NCBI GenBank assembly: GCA_021234155.1
Contig: JAJEKV010000006.1
Span: 13,716,902-13,780,901 of the forward strand
DNA from: Isoetes taiwanensis
Lineage: Eukaryota; Streptophyta; Lycopodiopsida; Isoetales; Isoetaceae
DNA length: 64,000 nucleotides
Direction of reading: 5' to 3'
Position numbers and translations under genes: made by a program
Notes under the pieces: model-generated
Told to the model about the DNA's origin: nothing
Databases searched by the model: none
The model's input: the letters and a program-made list of their open reading frames with translations, nothing else
Shown: in pieces, positions 11,564 through 22,348 of the stretch
Layout: the number at the start of each line of letters is the position of its first letter
How positions within the stretch are numbered: the first letter of the stretch is position 1

Positions 11564-11575
11564 CATTGTGACGTT
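11564..11575 (-). promoter_or_regulatory. Primer binding site (initiator Met tRNA) of family-L element B
   Basis: The plus strand reads GCTCTGATACCA, which on the minus strand is TGGTATCAGAGC, complementary to the 3' end of initiator methionine tRNA. It lies one base inside the inner end of LTR copy B, fixing that LTR as the 5' LTR of a minus-strand element. The element's body would run leftward from here. Confidence 0.85.
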
Positions 11576-12689
11576 CCCTATCAAATATACGATGCCCGAC
11601 CATATATCTCGCAGGATCCCCCATCCAGCGCTTCGGTCGCATGGGCCCTCCATCTATCCCACACCCCAAGGTATCCTTGGTGCGGAAAGGGGACACGAAG
11701 GTGTCTTGCGCACCCTTCCCCTATGGGCTCATATAACAGCAGAAGCATAACATAACGTCAGCAATAACAACAATAATACATCAAACTACCTCGAAGGGTA
11801 GCATGTCCATACATCCATAGATACAACAAAGATAACAACATGCCATAAAACATGAGAGCTCCTACCTATTCTCAGACTCATAAGGGAGATAGACTGATGA
11901 CTGGGCCACAAGATAGAGCAGGCCGAGATATGACAATGGCGGGGTTGGCTATAGACAATGGCTAGGGTTGGCCGCTCCATTCGCCCCTCCTGTGCATACT
12001 TTGCAGATGGGCTACATCGGGCATCTATAACCTGTCGGAGAAGTAATCCTATGGTATCACCCATTGGGACTACTCCGGGTTGCATCTCCTAGTCCCATGA
12101 GGTAGAAAGGGTTATATCTCCCCTTTCAAGGTCTAGTGGTTCCATGGGCGGCTAGAGGATCGTGGCGACACACGATCCATACCCGACTGAACCCTCCAAA
12201 ACAAGAGCCAGGCCAACACTTGCAACTCTTGAGAGGCAGGGCAACACCATTGCCCCAGGAGGTGTCAGACCTATACTCGGCCCACTCGAAGTGATCGGCT
12301 ATAGGCATAGCCCGCTATGGGTCCCTAGTAGCCGCGCTCAGCAGGGACCTCCCTCCACTTTACCACTAGCCCCATTGCATGGTGCTAAGTCACTTCATAT
12401 AGCCCCCCTAGCCAGCTGAGTTCCTATGCACAGACTGCATCTAATAGAACTAAGGGGTCTAAAACGAGGAGCATCATCTAAATGGGTACTAGGTCTCTCT
12501 CTACCCCCCTTTCCAATACACAAGAGGTGCAAATATAAGATTAACCAACAACGTACATCAACCTAACACGATAATAATGAAGATAACATCTAATCTACAC
12601 ACATGAGTCTACCTACTTGTTACGGTTCCTTGCTTAGGGTTCTTAAATTTGGGGGTACTTTGGCGGTATTTTGGCGCTTAACATAGCGG

Positions 12690-12821
12690 CTGTAACAGGT
12701 TGGATTGCTCAAGTCGGATTGCTTAGCGAACTGTAACAGGGCGGATTTTGTTGAACGGATTGTTTAGTGAACTGTAACAGGTCGGATTTTGGCCGGATTG
12801 TACAGGTCGGATTGTTGAACG
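12690..12821 (+). repeat. 41-bp tandem repeats in the LINE 5' UTR
   Basis: CTGTAACAGG occurs at 12690, 12731 and 12772, a constant 41-bp period, each followed by a GGATT-rich stretch (TCGGATT). A partial unit leads into the ORF1 ATG at 12822. Tandem monomers at a LINE 5' end can serve as internal promoter units in other LINE families; that role here is inferred. Confidence 0.8.
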
Positions 12822-13379
12822 ATGTCCCTGAAAAGGGCATCTCGTAAGGGGACTGAGCCGTTGGAGGAGGAAGATGATCTGATCCATTTGGTTCGTAGCC
12901 TCACATCTGAATTAAAGATAGCAAGAGATGAGATAAAGCTGGTTACAGATGAATTGAAAGCTGTCAGAGAAGAGATACGAAATGTTCAGGGAGAGATAAA
13001 GACAGTGAAGGATGAATTACACATGATCAAAAGCAACATAAAAGAGGTGCAATCAAGTTTAGATGAAGTAAAGGAGACACTAGATGAAGATTCGTCCCAA
13101 TCTGATTCTGAACCTGAAAACCATGAACATATAATAGCACAGATCACCTCAAATTTAGAGAACAAGGTCACATCTCTATTTGCACAAGGGCAGGAGAGGC
13201 TGTCTGAGCAAGAAGAAAGGACTGTAAGGGCGAAGAATATCATTGTTGCTGGTCTAAACGAAGAAGAAGGTGAGAACATAAATGATACAGTTGATACGGG
13301 CAAAAATATGCTAGTGGGTATCAAAAAAACGCGGCCCCAGCACTTAGATCAGCACCCTGGATGTACTATTCTATCATAG
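12822..13379 (+). pseudogene. LINE ORF1, N-terminal coiled-coil part
   Basis: The frame has 185 codons and starts with ATG right after the 5' UTR repeats. Residues about 25-95 form a long heptad-repeat coiled coil (ELKIARDEIKLVTDELKAV…), followed by an acidic linker and a short segment, IIVAGLNEEEGE, that resembles the start of an RRM-like fold in LINE ORF1 proteins. ORF1 proteins trimerise through the coiled coil and bind the element's RNA. The frame ends early at 13377. About 180 bp of unrelated-looking DNA follow before ORF1 homology resumes, so an insertion or deletion has broken it. Confidence 0.75.
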
Positions 13380-13554
13380 TATTCCACTTGTTATTAATTG
13401 GAGTTGTTACATATTTCTATTGATTACCTAATTACCATGTGCTAGTACCAGTAACACCTTAAACAAGCTGCCATATGGGGTGCTATATGAGTGCTGTCAG
13501 CATGTGTCTGGACGCCTGCTTTTGATACCCACCAGCATACTTTTGCCCATATGT

Positions 13555-13850
13555 TTTTCAAAGAATGCATGCATTTGGTAGACCCAGGAGTTTTGTATTG
13601 TCGCAGACTTGGCAAAAAGATAGAGGGCAGAAATAGGCTGATATTGCTGGTTTGGATCAATTGAAGCACGAACAAGGGTGATGCAGCACAGAAATCATCT
13701 CAAAGGACAGAAACTATGGTTAAATAATGATTTAACACTGCAGCAACAAAAAAAACAGAGACAGCTCTTAGATGAAGTTAGTAAACTGAAAGATGAGGGG
13801 AAAAATACATATATTGTTAATAACAGATTGGTTGTACGCAACCGAGCATA
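13555..13850 (+). pseudogene. LINE ORF1, C-terminal part, frameshifted
   Basis: Translation in changing frames gives CRRLGKKIEGRNRLILLV, then HRNHLKGQKLWLNNDLTLQQ and, ending at the stop near 13850, NTYIVNNRLVVRNRA. This is the pattern of the RRM/C-terminal domain of ORF1-type proteins (G-K..R.R-P; a helix ending in a DLTxxQ motif; a final strand). A one-base frame change lies near 13650. It joins the ORF1 half at 12822-13379. Confidence 0.65.
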
Positions 13851-13859
13851 GGGAAAAGA

Positions 13860-14610
13860 TGCCTCCAGGCTTCTAATTTGGAATGTTCATGGTTTAAATG
13901 AGAATACCATCATCAGCAATGATGCTTTGTTTCAAAAATATGATATATTGGCTTTTGTAGAGACATGGGAATCAGAGACTAATAGGTTATTGGCAATCTC
14001 TGGTTTTGATATCGTTGAGTCAGTCTGGAATCCCATTGGAAATAGCAGAAGGGGATGGGGTGGGATAGCTTGCTATGCAAAGAAAAGCATTATAAAATCC
14101 GTCACAATGGAGAAGAAAGATGAATATGCGCAGTATGCCTGGCTGAAAATTCGCACAAATAAGGCAGATATCTACCTTGCAATTGCTTATTTTGCGCCGT
14201 TAGATCCACAGCCTGCTGCGGTCTATTCAAAAAAGGGTTTGAGTCCTGATGATCCTTTTCTTCACCTAGCCTCTGATGTCTTGAAATATCAGCAAAAAGG
14301 ACCAGTTTTCATAATGGGCGACTTAAATGGCAGAATCAGTAATATGCAAGCCACACTGCTGTCAGGAGAAGGCAATGAGCTGTGGTTAGATGAGTTAACT
14401 GCTAAACATGATGCTTGGCCAAGAACATCCGCAGATTACATGCAAAATAAGATGGGAAAGCATGTTCTTGCATTATGCGAACCATTTAATATGATAATTT
14501 ACAATGGTCTTAAAAAATATCCTCGCTCTGGAGGACTTACATGCTTTCAGCCCAATGGTTGCAGCACCGTTGATCACACAACTTGTATCAGAATTTAGTG
14601 TTATGGACAG
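13860..14610 (+). pseudogene. LINE ORF2, endonuclease domain
   Basis: From about 13862 the frame reads RLLIWNVHGLNEN, the first motif of AP-type (exonuclease/endonuclease/phosphatase) endonucleases. FVETWES (catalytic Glu) follows near 13957 and FIMGDLNGRIS near 14310. The final catalytic motif, SDHAPLHI, lies at about 14620 in another frame, so a frameshift sits at about 14590. The domain nicks the target DNA to prime reverse transcription. All key residues of the family can be read across the two frames. Confidence 0.9.
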
Positions 14611-16654
14611 GAATCCAGATTCAGACCATGCACCATTGCACATTTGTTTGGATATGAAATGCAATAAAAGTACGCCACCGGTCCTGCCGCAACCGAAATT
14701 AAGGGTGAGCTATAAATTAGCATCCAAGTATGAAGATAGACTAGCACAAAAACTAGAAAACATAAAATGGGATGGCAGCAAGGAAAGAAATCTGCAAGTG
14801 CAGCATTTGATACAGGAGGTTGCATCTTCTGTTTTTGGATATACAAACCCACAGGGGAAAAGGAAAAGAGATAGTAAATGGTTTGATAGAGAATGCTTGG
14901 ATGCAAAGAGGTCATTTAGACAGAGTAAAGAGATGCGAGACCTGAAACATTATAAGAATATAGTTAAAAGAAAGAAAAGAGAATGGTTACGGCAGCATCA
15001 AGAGATTGTAATGAAGGAACAAGAGATAGACCCAAAAAAGTTTTTTAACAGATGCAAAAAACATACGAGTATAGGTAATATACAAAGAGATGATCTCTTT
15101 AATTTGGTAAAGGCCTTATATCAGACTACTCATGTAGAGGGTTTTGCATATAGTGGAGAAACGTCATTGCTTTTTACACACACAGATGTCTCTGGCGCAC
15201 TTAGAAACATGGCAAATGGTCGAGCATGTGATTCAAATGGGTTGACAATTGAGCTTCTGAAATGGGGAGGATCCAAGCTACATGAAATTCTTGCTGATTT
15301 ATGTAATGATGCTTTGAAAAAGGGTTTTCCAGATACATGGTGCTTGAATATGATTGTACCTATTCATAAAAGTGGTAGTAGAGATGATGTGCGGAATTAT
15401 CGGACCATTTTAGTAAGCAATATATTTGCTAAACTATTTGCGTCTATGCTAGAACGGAAGTTGTCCTTATGGGCAGATGAAAATGATATTCGGGCTTTTA
15501 GTCAAGCGGGTTTTAGAACTGATCACTCCACTTTGGACCATCTAGTTACACTGCGAGTTCTATCTGAAAGTGCTAAGGGTGCCGGTAACAAAAGATATCT
15601 TGCTTTTATAGATCTCACCAAGGCCTTTGATACAGTTAAGAGGAAGGATCTTGCGTGCAGATTGGAAATGCTACAAGTTCCAGAGGAACTTCGTAATGCA
15701 ATTGCGTGCTTATATGAAAGGGTGCTAGTAGAACTATCTTTCCCATTTACAAGGCCAGAAAAAGTGCAGAATACGATTGGGGTAAAGCAAGGCTGTCCCT
15801 GTTCTCCAACTCTTTTTGGATTGTTCATAGATGAACTAGAAAATTGGATGACGAGGCTTGGAGGGTTAGGAGCCCATTTGGGAAGGTATGCTTTGCAGCT
15901 TCTGCTTTTTGCTGATGATATTGTATTAATTTCAAAACACCCAGCTAGACTGCAACGTCATCTAGATGTATTATATGGTTTTTGTGAAGAAAAAAGCATG
16001 AGAGTAAATCCCGATAAATCAAAGATTATGGTACTAGGGGGCCGAGATACCACAGAATTTTATGTAGATGGTGCTCCACTTGAACAGGTCACTAATTATA
16101 AGTATTTAGGAATCGAAGTGTCAAATAACTATAAGTGGACATTGGCAGCCCAGAAGCGTGCATCAAGTGGTCTCAGAGCATTTTACAGTATGATGAACCA
16201 GTGTAAAAGTAACAATTTTGAACATTGGCGACTGAAGAAACTCTTTTTTGGGATCCAAGTTAAGACAGTGGTTCTTTATGGCAGCCCGGTTTGGGGGCCA
16301 GGCTTGTCTTTAAAGGGGTGGAGCGATATAGAAAAGATTCAAAAAAGATTTTTGATAGGTGAGTTGGGAGTCAAGGTGCAAACTTCTTACTGCATGATGC
16401 TGGCTGAAACAGGTCTGCTACCTCTTGAGGTAGAGGCATTGTGTAGAACCATTTCATTTGTTAACAGAATTCTAGATATGGAATCCGACAGGTTACCTTA
16501 CCAAGCTCTTATGCTAGCACAAAAGGTTGGTATGCCGATGTCAAGAGATGGGCAAGGAAATGGCTTGGTGATGACAATTGGCCGTTATCCCGAAAATTTG
16601 AAGAAATACATGATTATGTGGCTGCACGGGCGATCCGCAAACTTTGGCGAGTAG
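14590..16654 (+). pseudogene. LINE ORF2, reverse transcriptase
   Basis: A long open frame (part of 14504-16654) carries the last endonuclease motif (SDHAPLHI) and then a complete RT. Visible are the fingers block NYRTILVSNIFAKLF, QAGFRTDHSTLDHL, motif A AFIDLTKAFDTV (first catalytic Asp), GVKQGCPCSPTLFGLF, the active-site box LLFADDIVLIS (Asp pair) near 15903-15935, and the thumb segment with YLGIEVS. No RNase H domain follows; the protein continues with a connector of about 170 residues. All RT catalytic residues are intact, so only the frameshift upstream and stops downstream disable it. Confidence 0.93.
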
Positions 16655-16915
16655 ACGATGATAAGGATGTGAAAAAGAAGTTTTACTTGGCTAATCTAAA
16701 CGATCTGACAGAGTATAAAGAGCAGCCTTATCTACCGTATTAGCGTGAAGAAACACATGCTTATTTCGCAAATGAGATTATCATCTCATAACTTGAGAAT
16801 TGAGACTGGCAGGTGGGATGAAACACCCCATAAGGAGCGGTTTTGTCCAAGTTGCTTAGAATCAGCCATTGAAGATGAAGAACACGCAACTTTGAAATGC
16901 GCAAAGATATGAATT
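16655..16915 (+). pseudogene. LINE ORF2 C-terminal Cys/His motif
   Basis: After a frame change at about 16654 the translation continues (AIRKLWRVDDDKDVKKKF), meets a TAG near 16741, and then reads ETGRWDETPHKERFCPSCLE followed by an EDEEHATLKC end. This is the CxxC…H…C finger found at the C terminus of several LINE clades, thought to help template recognition. Stops before and after show decay. Confidence 0.75.
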
Positions 16916-17454
16916 GTGTAAGGGCTCGTTATGGCATTATAGCCTTAACACTTGGTGAGCTTTTTCTTCTCACCGCCATACTTTGTATTCATATTTTAGA
17001 GATCTCATTTGAAAGAAAGAGAAGACATAATTGAGCTTTTTACTCTTTATGAGTAATTTTGATATTGAAGGTGCTCTGAATTAAGTGCCAAAGTACTAAA
17101 GTACTAATTTGTATCTTTTTTGCCATAAAGGCCTGGGGGCCTAAATGGCTTGATAAATAAATAAATAAATAGGGGTTCTAAGAAGGCTCTACTAGCAAAA
17201 GAAAATACTAGCTCATCTGGAATCCTAGGTTCCAGATGATCTACCTATGGACGACTCTGAATACCTGCTCTGGACGAACTTCCTCCAACTCCTGGGGTCT
17301 CCATGACTTGACGGTGAGTCGGGTGGTTCCTCCTCCTTCTGATGGATGCACTGCATTGGGGCTGTCGAACTGAGCTACTCCACAATGAATTATGATCGAA
17401 ACGGAGTTCCGAGCAAAGAACAGGTCTCAAGGCAGGTGGAGCAGAAAAGTGGCT

Positions 17455-17500
17455 TAGGGTTAGGGTTAGGGTACTTATAGGTTAGGGTTCCATGTCATTG
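17455..17500 (+). repeat. Short TTAGGG run inside LTR copy B
   Basis: About three TTAGGG units, then one more after 13 bp, lie in the leader part of LTR copy B. Copies A and C have AACCCTA-rich sequence at the same place, so it belongs to the LTR and is not a telomere. Confidence 0.7.
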
Positions 17501-17698
17501 CCCCATGGCTTCAATGGGATCTCTCCATATGGTGGGTGGAAATGGTCCTAAACCTAAGGTTAGCTGAGTTATGTAAATAACTTAGCCATGCTCCCTTTTC
17601 CACCCTCAATGGTGTACAAGGCTACTCAAGTGGCCTTGTACAGTGATGTGGCCCAGAAATATACGTATCTATGGCATATATTTCCCGGGAACGTCACA

Positions 17699-19804
17699 TG
17701 TCCCATGACCCACTGGGCCTCTGCGGACATTAATAAATTGTTAGTATTATTGTTATTGTTTATTGTTTGTACCAAAATAGGCCATTGGGGGTCAAAAAAG
17801 GGCGTGACAAGGAGGCATAGTCCAATGATAGAATCATAGGCTTTTTCAAAAGCCTTCAGGACGTTCTTGTCACGTTCTTTCCAGGTCCCCTAGCCATGGT
17901 CTTGATTTGTGAGCCATGGTAAGTATCTATAGGTATGTTGTATTGGACAGGGGCAATATGAGATCTGTAATAGATATCTTCAACCGAGACAAATAAATCC
18001 CTTCTACCGAGATGCTGCTTGGATCAAACCGAATTGTGAAGCCAAAATTAAGAGCTAGGAAGCAACATCTGCAAACCTAGAACTGGCAAGCCGAAGGGAA
18101 AGTCACTAAGCTATTGTGCAAACCCTGTATTAATCAACTGGTGGGATGTGAAACCCTACCAAATTCAGCCAGAAATTTGCTATTTTAACCTAGAGAACTT
18201 AACCAAACATGAATATATAGAGGTTTCCAAAACAATAAAAACACCCGAAATGGAGTCTGAATTCAAAAGTTATGATAATAACCATATTACCGTTAAAGCT
18301 GCATGGCAGACACTTTACAACCTCAAGGATCATCTGAATTTGGCCTCTGTAGCTCAAGTTATGAGCTCAGGAATAATCAACATTCTCTGAACATTCTGTT
18401 AGACGATTTAGTACTTCACCTCCAAATTAAACTACATGCTTATTTTACAAATTTGGGTCATGTTTACCTTGCAAGTATTTGAAAACCTTGCAACTTCAAT
18501 TTGGTCTCATATAGGCAGACTTGAACTAGTTGTCATTTTCATCAATTTCAACATATAATAATGGACATTTGATCCTTACATTTCGGTTGTAATGTGGACA
18601 TGTTTTAAATATTATTATTTGCTATATAATGCTCAATAGTTTTGTCTGTCTTTTAAATATGCCACTACAAGTGCAACTTCAAGTGGTTTGCTGCTACTAT
18701 GTGGTGGAAGGGATTGTATGTTGGCTGTTTCTTTTCTAGGTTCATGACAATAATAAGGGGTTTTGCGATCGATAAATTAATTTTCTTGTAGTAGTTAATT
18801 ACGGTAGATGCTATTGCAGAGGCTGTTAATTGTGTTATCACTCTAATCAGTTTGGGAAATAAGGGCAATTTTGGATCTATGAAATAATTCTTGTCTGGAT
18901 CATACTCCGCCACAAGGGTGGGTAAAGCATAATCTTGGAAAGAACATACTAGGCTAGGTTTCCTTGACAACCCCATGTGCGTACGAATCTTGTCTTGCTT
19001 GATTGACTATGCATAAGTAAACCACCACTTGTGGAAATCCTGTTTCTTTTACATAATCTCTAAGTGGGTAGTTTCACCTCCTCTCCCATGTGGCAGAATT
19101 TCCACAAGTTGTGAATTACGTCTACTAGCTTTTTGGGTGTTTGAGGTCACCTGACGGTACCCGTCTAGCAACCCCCCCACTGGGGGCTAGCGCCCTTCGC
19201 AGACAGTGTTGCCTCTGGATTATTCGAATTTTTTTGGGGTTGGGGGGAGGGGGGAATTCGGCATTTCTAAAAAAAATTTGATAACGAGAAAAAAATTCCG
19301 GCAAATTTTCGGAAAACTACATTAAAATATTAAGCATTTCCTGTAGTCTTAAATATTAGAAGTCATTTGTTTGGGCTAAGGAGGTTTCTAAATTCTAGTT
19401 ACGCCTTACAGAGGTTTCTAAATTGGAACCCTCTTAACCTCTTCCACCTTGGTGGCTAAGTACCTAGTAGAAAAAGCTTAGCACGAAAAATTGTAAATAT
19501 GTCTGTGATGTGACAGTACAAAATGGAGTGAAGTAAAAGAATATAATGGGCAAGTCATCTTCATTTCATTTGATCAAAATTCAGAAAGACAAAGACATGC
19601 CATCCCATCTGCATTCTGCACATGTTACTTTTCAAGTTTGAACTCTGTCGATGATGCAACCACACAAAATGGGAGCACGTAATCTTAAGCTTTCCACTCA
19701 AGGATAACAGCGTACCTGATTATGCAGTTCCGGTGCTCGCCCTGGGAGGGCCTGTCATAGTTTTTGTTGCATTTTATGGTGTAGATAACGTCCTGGCCCG
19801 AGGA
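17699..19804. other. Intergenic DNA without recognised gene
   Basis: Short frames at 18148-18390 (plus) and 18665-18976 (minus) show no recognisable domain and no splice context that convinces. A poly-G/T low-complexity stretch lies at about 19230-19280. I see no RNA gene. Confidence 0.4.
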
Positions 19805-19910
19805 CGTTACCTACAAAAAAATTTGAGGGCCAACGAAAATGCCGAGGGCGTCTTGTAGCCAAGACGCGGCGGCATTTTTCGCTGGCCCCAAAATTTTTTT
19901 GTAGGTAACG
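19805..19910. repeat. Near-perfect 106-bp palindrome (hairpin)
   Basis: CGTTACCTACAAAAAAATTT starts the left arm, and the complement ending GTAGGTAACG closes the right arm. The centre is CGTCTTG-TAGC-CAAGACG. Arms of about 50 bp pair almost throughout, with a 4-base loop. A smaller hairpin, AACGTCC…GGACGTT, precedes it (19786-19810). Candidates are a foldback transposon relic or a small-RNA hairpin precursor. The surrounding DNA has no gene. Confidence 0.85.
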
Positions 19911-20944
19911 CTCGAGGGCTGTATGCTATCGCCTTTAACGCCTTTCCGAGGGTTTGCCGGATTGATCTTGGAACCAGTTTGGGTTTGCACAAAGAAAGGA
20001 GAGGAACCGGAATGGAGCAGGGGTTTGGGTTTGCCGGATTAATCTTGGAAGCAAGCCGGATTAAACCTGAGAACCACATGCATGGGGTCGGATATTAGAA
20101 GCGGGATTAATCTTGAAAGGGGCGGATTAATCTTCAAAGCAGGGCCAAGGCTCGAAGGTGGTTTTGTGGTTCGGATTTGGCCCCAAATGTTGAAAACTCT
20201 TAAAACGGGGGCAAATGATCACTTCAAGAATCCATTTTGGCAGTTGTTAGGTGTAAAAAATCCGGAGCTTTTCTCGCTTCAAGAATCCATTTTAGGGCGC
20301 GCGGTGTAAAATCTGGAGCTTTTTTTGCGCAGACGGGATCACTCTAGGATGTTATAAGGGTTATGGACAAAACGGAGTTATTGTGTATTACCCTAGGATG
20401 TTATGAGAAACGCCAGAGAAACAACATAACATATCTCTGAGTGGATTACGATGAATGGGTAACAAAGACTTTAATGGACGGCCGAGATTGATCTCAAATT
20501 TCAAAACCCGAGAACAGTATTAATGAAGGAGTAATTTGCATGAGGAGAAAATTTGGCTTGAAATTTTCCGCGGCTACGCCGAAATTTCGTTTAAATTTTT
20601 TCTCGTAAATAATCCGATTTAAATTTCAATCAGCCTTGAAATTTTGCCCTTTCTTGAGGCTCGAATGCCCTTCCGATCGACCAGAGGAGTTCTTTTCCTA
20701 TCTTTGCTTTAGGAAGTTCCTTGATTTTGATGAAGCTTGGGCGCAGAGAGGTCGGTGCAGTGCGAGCTTTTTGAGTGCATCTACCAACGAATCGGCTCAA
20801 GAAATAGAGATCAATTTAAGATCAACGAATCGGCTCAAGAAAAACAGTCAAAGAATAACGGATCGGTTCAAGAAATAGAGATCGGCTAAAGAAAAAAATA
20901 GAAATCGGATAAAGAGGAAATCGGCTGAACTAGAGGCAAGAAAT
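19911..20944. other. Flank of the LTR array, no gene assigned
   Basis: The stretch contains repeated GGATTAATCTTG phrases (19970-20130) and a cluster of short, irregular repeats of the type AATCGGCTCAAGAAAYAGAG at 20790-20935. No coding domain is recognised. The last five bases, GAAAT (20940-20944), are repeated at the other end of the array. Confidence 0.5.
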
Positions 20945-22348
20945 TGTAACGATCCTAGGCCCTAAGACTCCAGCATTGGTATTGCACATAAAGCATATGT
21001 CTAATAGATTGGGATATATGCATTGGGATATATGCATGGCATATATCTAATATCCACATAAGCAAACTATAAAAAAAGAAAAATTGTAGAAGAGGGCTTT
21101 TGTTGGTGGTACGTGAGGAGTTTTTGCAAGAGAGGAGCTCCAGAAGGGATTTGAGTTGCAGAGGAGCCGGAGGAGGCTATCTGGAGGCTAGAGCTGGCAT
21201 AGACGGCGTCGATCTATTCTATCAGGTGGGGTTTTCACGGATTCAAGTGAGTTATTAGCTGCTTTGAATCATTAGATACATGCTTTGGATAAATAATTCC
21301 GGTGTAATAGCCATGGTGTGAATTGTTGATGCTTTTGTTAAGCAAATTTTGAAGACTGTAACGGGCCCATGGTAGACCGCTCGAGTATTCGAACCTTGAA
21401 TGTGCCTAATGTTCCGAGACACCGGAATAAATGGGTAGAAGCGACTACTCATAAACGTCTAGACGGTTTTGCCCAGTTGGTTAAGGGCATGTCGGTTAGG
21501 AACGTTACATTTGGTATCAGAGCAGGGCTCGAGTTCGAGTCTCCATGGGGGCAAGTATGACCAAAATACCGTTGGACGGTAGGTCATGACTTGGTTTTGT
21601 GATGCTCGAGGACGAGCATAGTCTAGTGGGAGAGATTGTAACGGACCCATGGGAGACCGCTTCGAGTAGATCTTGGTGTTGCGTTCCCAAGACTCGCCAA
21701 CGGGGCTCGGAATGTGAGCTGTCCGGGCATTTCTCGCTAACAGGCCTCGCATGTAGGTCGGGTTGAGCTTCCCATTGTCCCGAGCTTTGTTATGTTGTTT
21801 TGGTACTTTGGCTTTGTGTTCTTTGCTCGACTCTTATGATATTTCTTTTGTTGTCATTGTTCAGCACCGCACCACGCCTCTTTGTATATTTGGAATTGTT
21901 CATGTGTATGTTATCCAAGATGTCGAGTGTTCCTATGTACGCAAAGCAGCCACGGGATCCCCACTTAGTCACGAGGACTAACCCCAAAGTGAGTGCATGT
22001 GCAGTGAACCCGCAAGGTGGCGCCAAGTTGATGGTGTCAATGTGGCCGGGAATCGTGCTTGAGTTCTAGAGCTAGCAGTTTCTGTTGAATTGCTCAGTGC
22101 TATTGTGCATGTATATTATAACACATTGTAAATATTGAGATGTTTATTTGCTCATCTTGAGATTGTAATATACTAAGCTTTATGAATATGTTGAATGCAT
22201 GAGCAAAGGTTGTCTGCTGAGCATAAACCGTGGATTTTAATTGCAAAGGAAGATTCAATTCTTCACCCAATTCACATTTACATAGCTCTAGCTTTTGTTA
22301 GACAAGATCCCGAGTTGTTCGAGGGTCAACTCGGCAAGGCTCGCCACA
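20945..22348 (+). mobile_element. LTR1 of the array, chimeric and short
   Basis: Only about 1,404 bp long. 20945-21250 matches the 5' part of the other LTRs, including a double GGGATATATGCA repeat at 21010-21035 and a TATA-like CTATAAAAAAAG near 21068. 21695-22348 matches their 3' part. The middle, corresponding to about 24150-25680 of LTR2, is missing. In its place are about 100 bp of diverged sequence and a miniature LTR element (21357-21694). A primer-site-like stretch, TGGTAATCGTGAGC, follows at 22351. Confidence 0.85.
21357..21694 (+). mobile_element. TRIM (miniature LTR retrotransposon), second LTR truncated
   Basis: LTR 21357-21509 (153 bp, TGTAACGGGCCC…AACGTTACA) is followed by a primer site TGGTATCAGAGC at 21512-21523. 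A non-coding internal segment of about 125 bp ends in GTGGGAGAGAT. A second LTR starts TGTAACGGACCC at 21637 and is cut at about 21694, where the array LTR resumes. The same family recurs at 50539-50858. Such elements encode nothing and are mobilised in trans. Confidence 0.88.

Larger units (their letters stand above)
12644..17171 (+). mobile_element. Non-LTR retrotransposon (LINE), nearly full length
   Basis: This is a 4.5-kb plus-strand element with a 5' UTR of tandem repeats, a coiled-coil ORF1, an AP-type endonuclease, a reverse transcriptase, a C-terminal Cys/His motif and a short-repeat tail (four to five AAAT units at 17149-17170). It interrupts LTR copy B. GGGTTCT occurs at both junctions (about 12637-12643 and 17173-17179) and is a plausible imperfect target duplication. 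There is no RNase H domain. At least two frameshifts (one in ORF1, one between endonuclease and RT) make it inactive. The AAAT tail and the CxxC…H…C finger are unlike the poly(A) tail and knuckles of common angiosperm L1 elements. Confidence 0.9.
11577..17698 (-). mobile_element. LTR of family L, copy B, split by a nested LINE
   Basis: On the minus strand the LTR begins at 17698 (TGTGACGTTCCCGGG) and ends at 11577 (…GGAACGTCACA) next to a primer site. Removing the LINE (about 12644-17171) leaves roughly 1,595 bp, matching copies A (1,556) and C (1,543). Shared landmarks with copy C include a block near 11990-12070 with CGCCCCTCCTGTGCA, a CCCTTTCCAATACA run near 12510, and the promoter-proximal region near 17400-17490. 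Its leftward internal domain is decayed and no 3' LTR was found within the window. Confidence 0.8.

Noticed and set aside
14601-14915. Minus-strand frames inside the LINE (also 15523-15828)
   Set aside because: Antisense shadows of the RT gene.
17455-17475. TTAGGG repeats as telomere DNA
   Set aside because: Only about three units, in the leader of an LTR; the usual plant telomere unit is TTTAGGG.
21490-21530. GGTATCAGAGC stretches as tRNA genes
   Set aside because: They are primer sites complementary to a tRNA 3' end; no cloverleaf is encoded around them.
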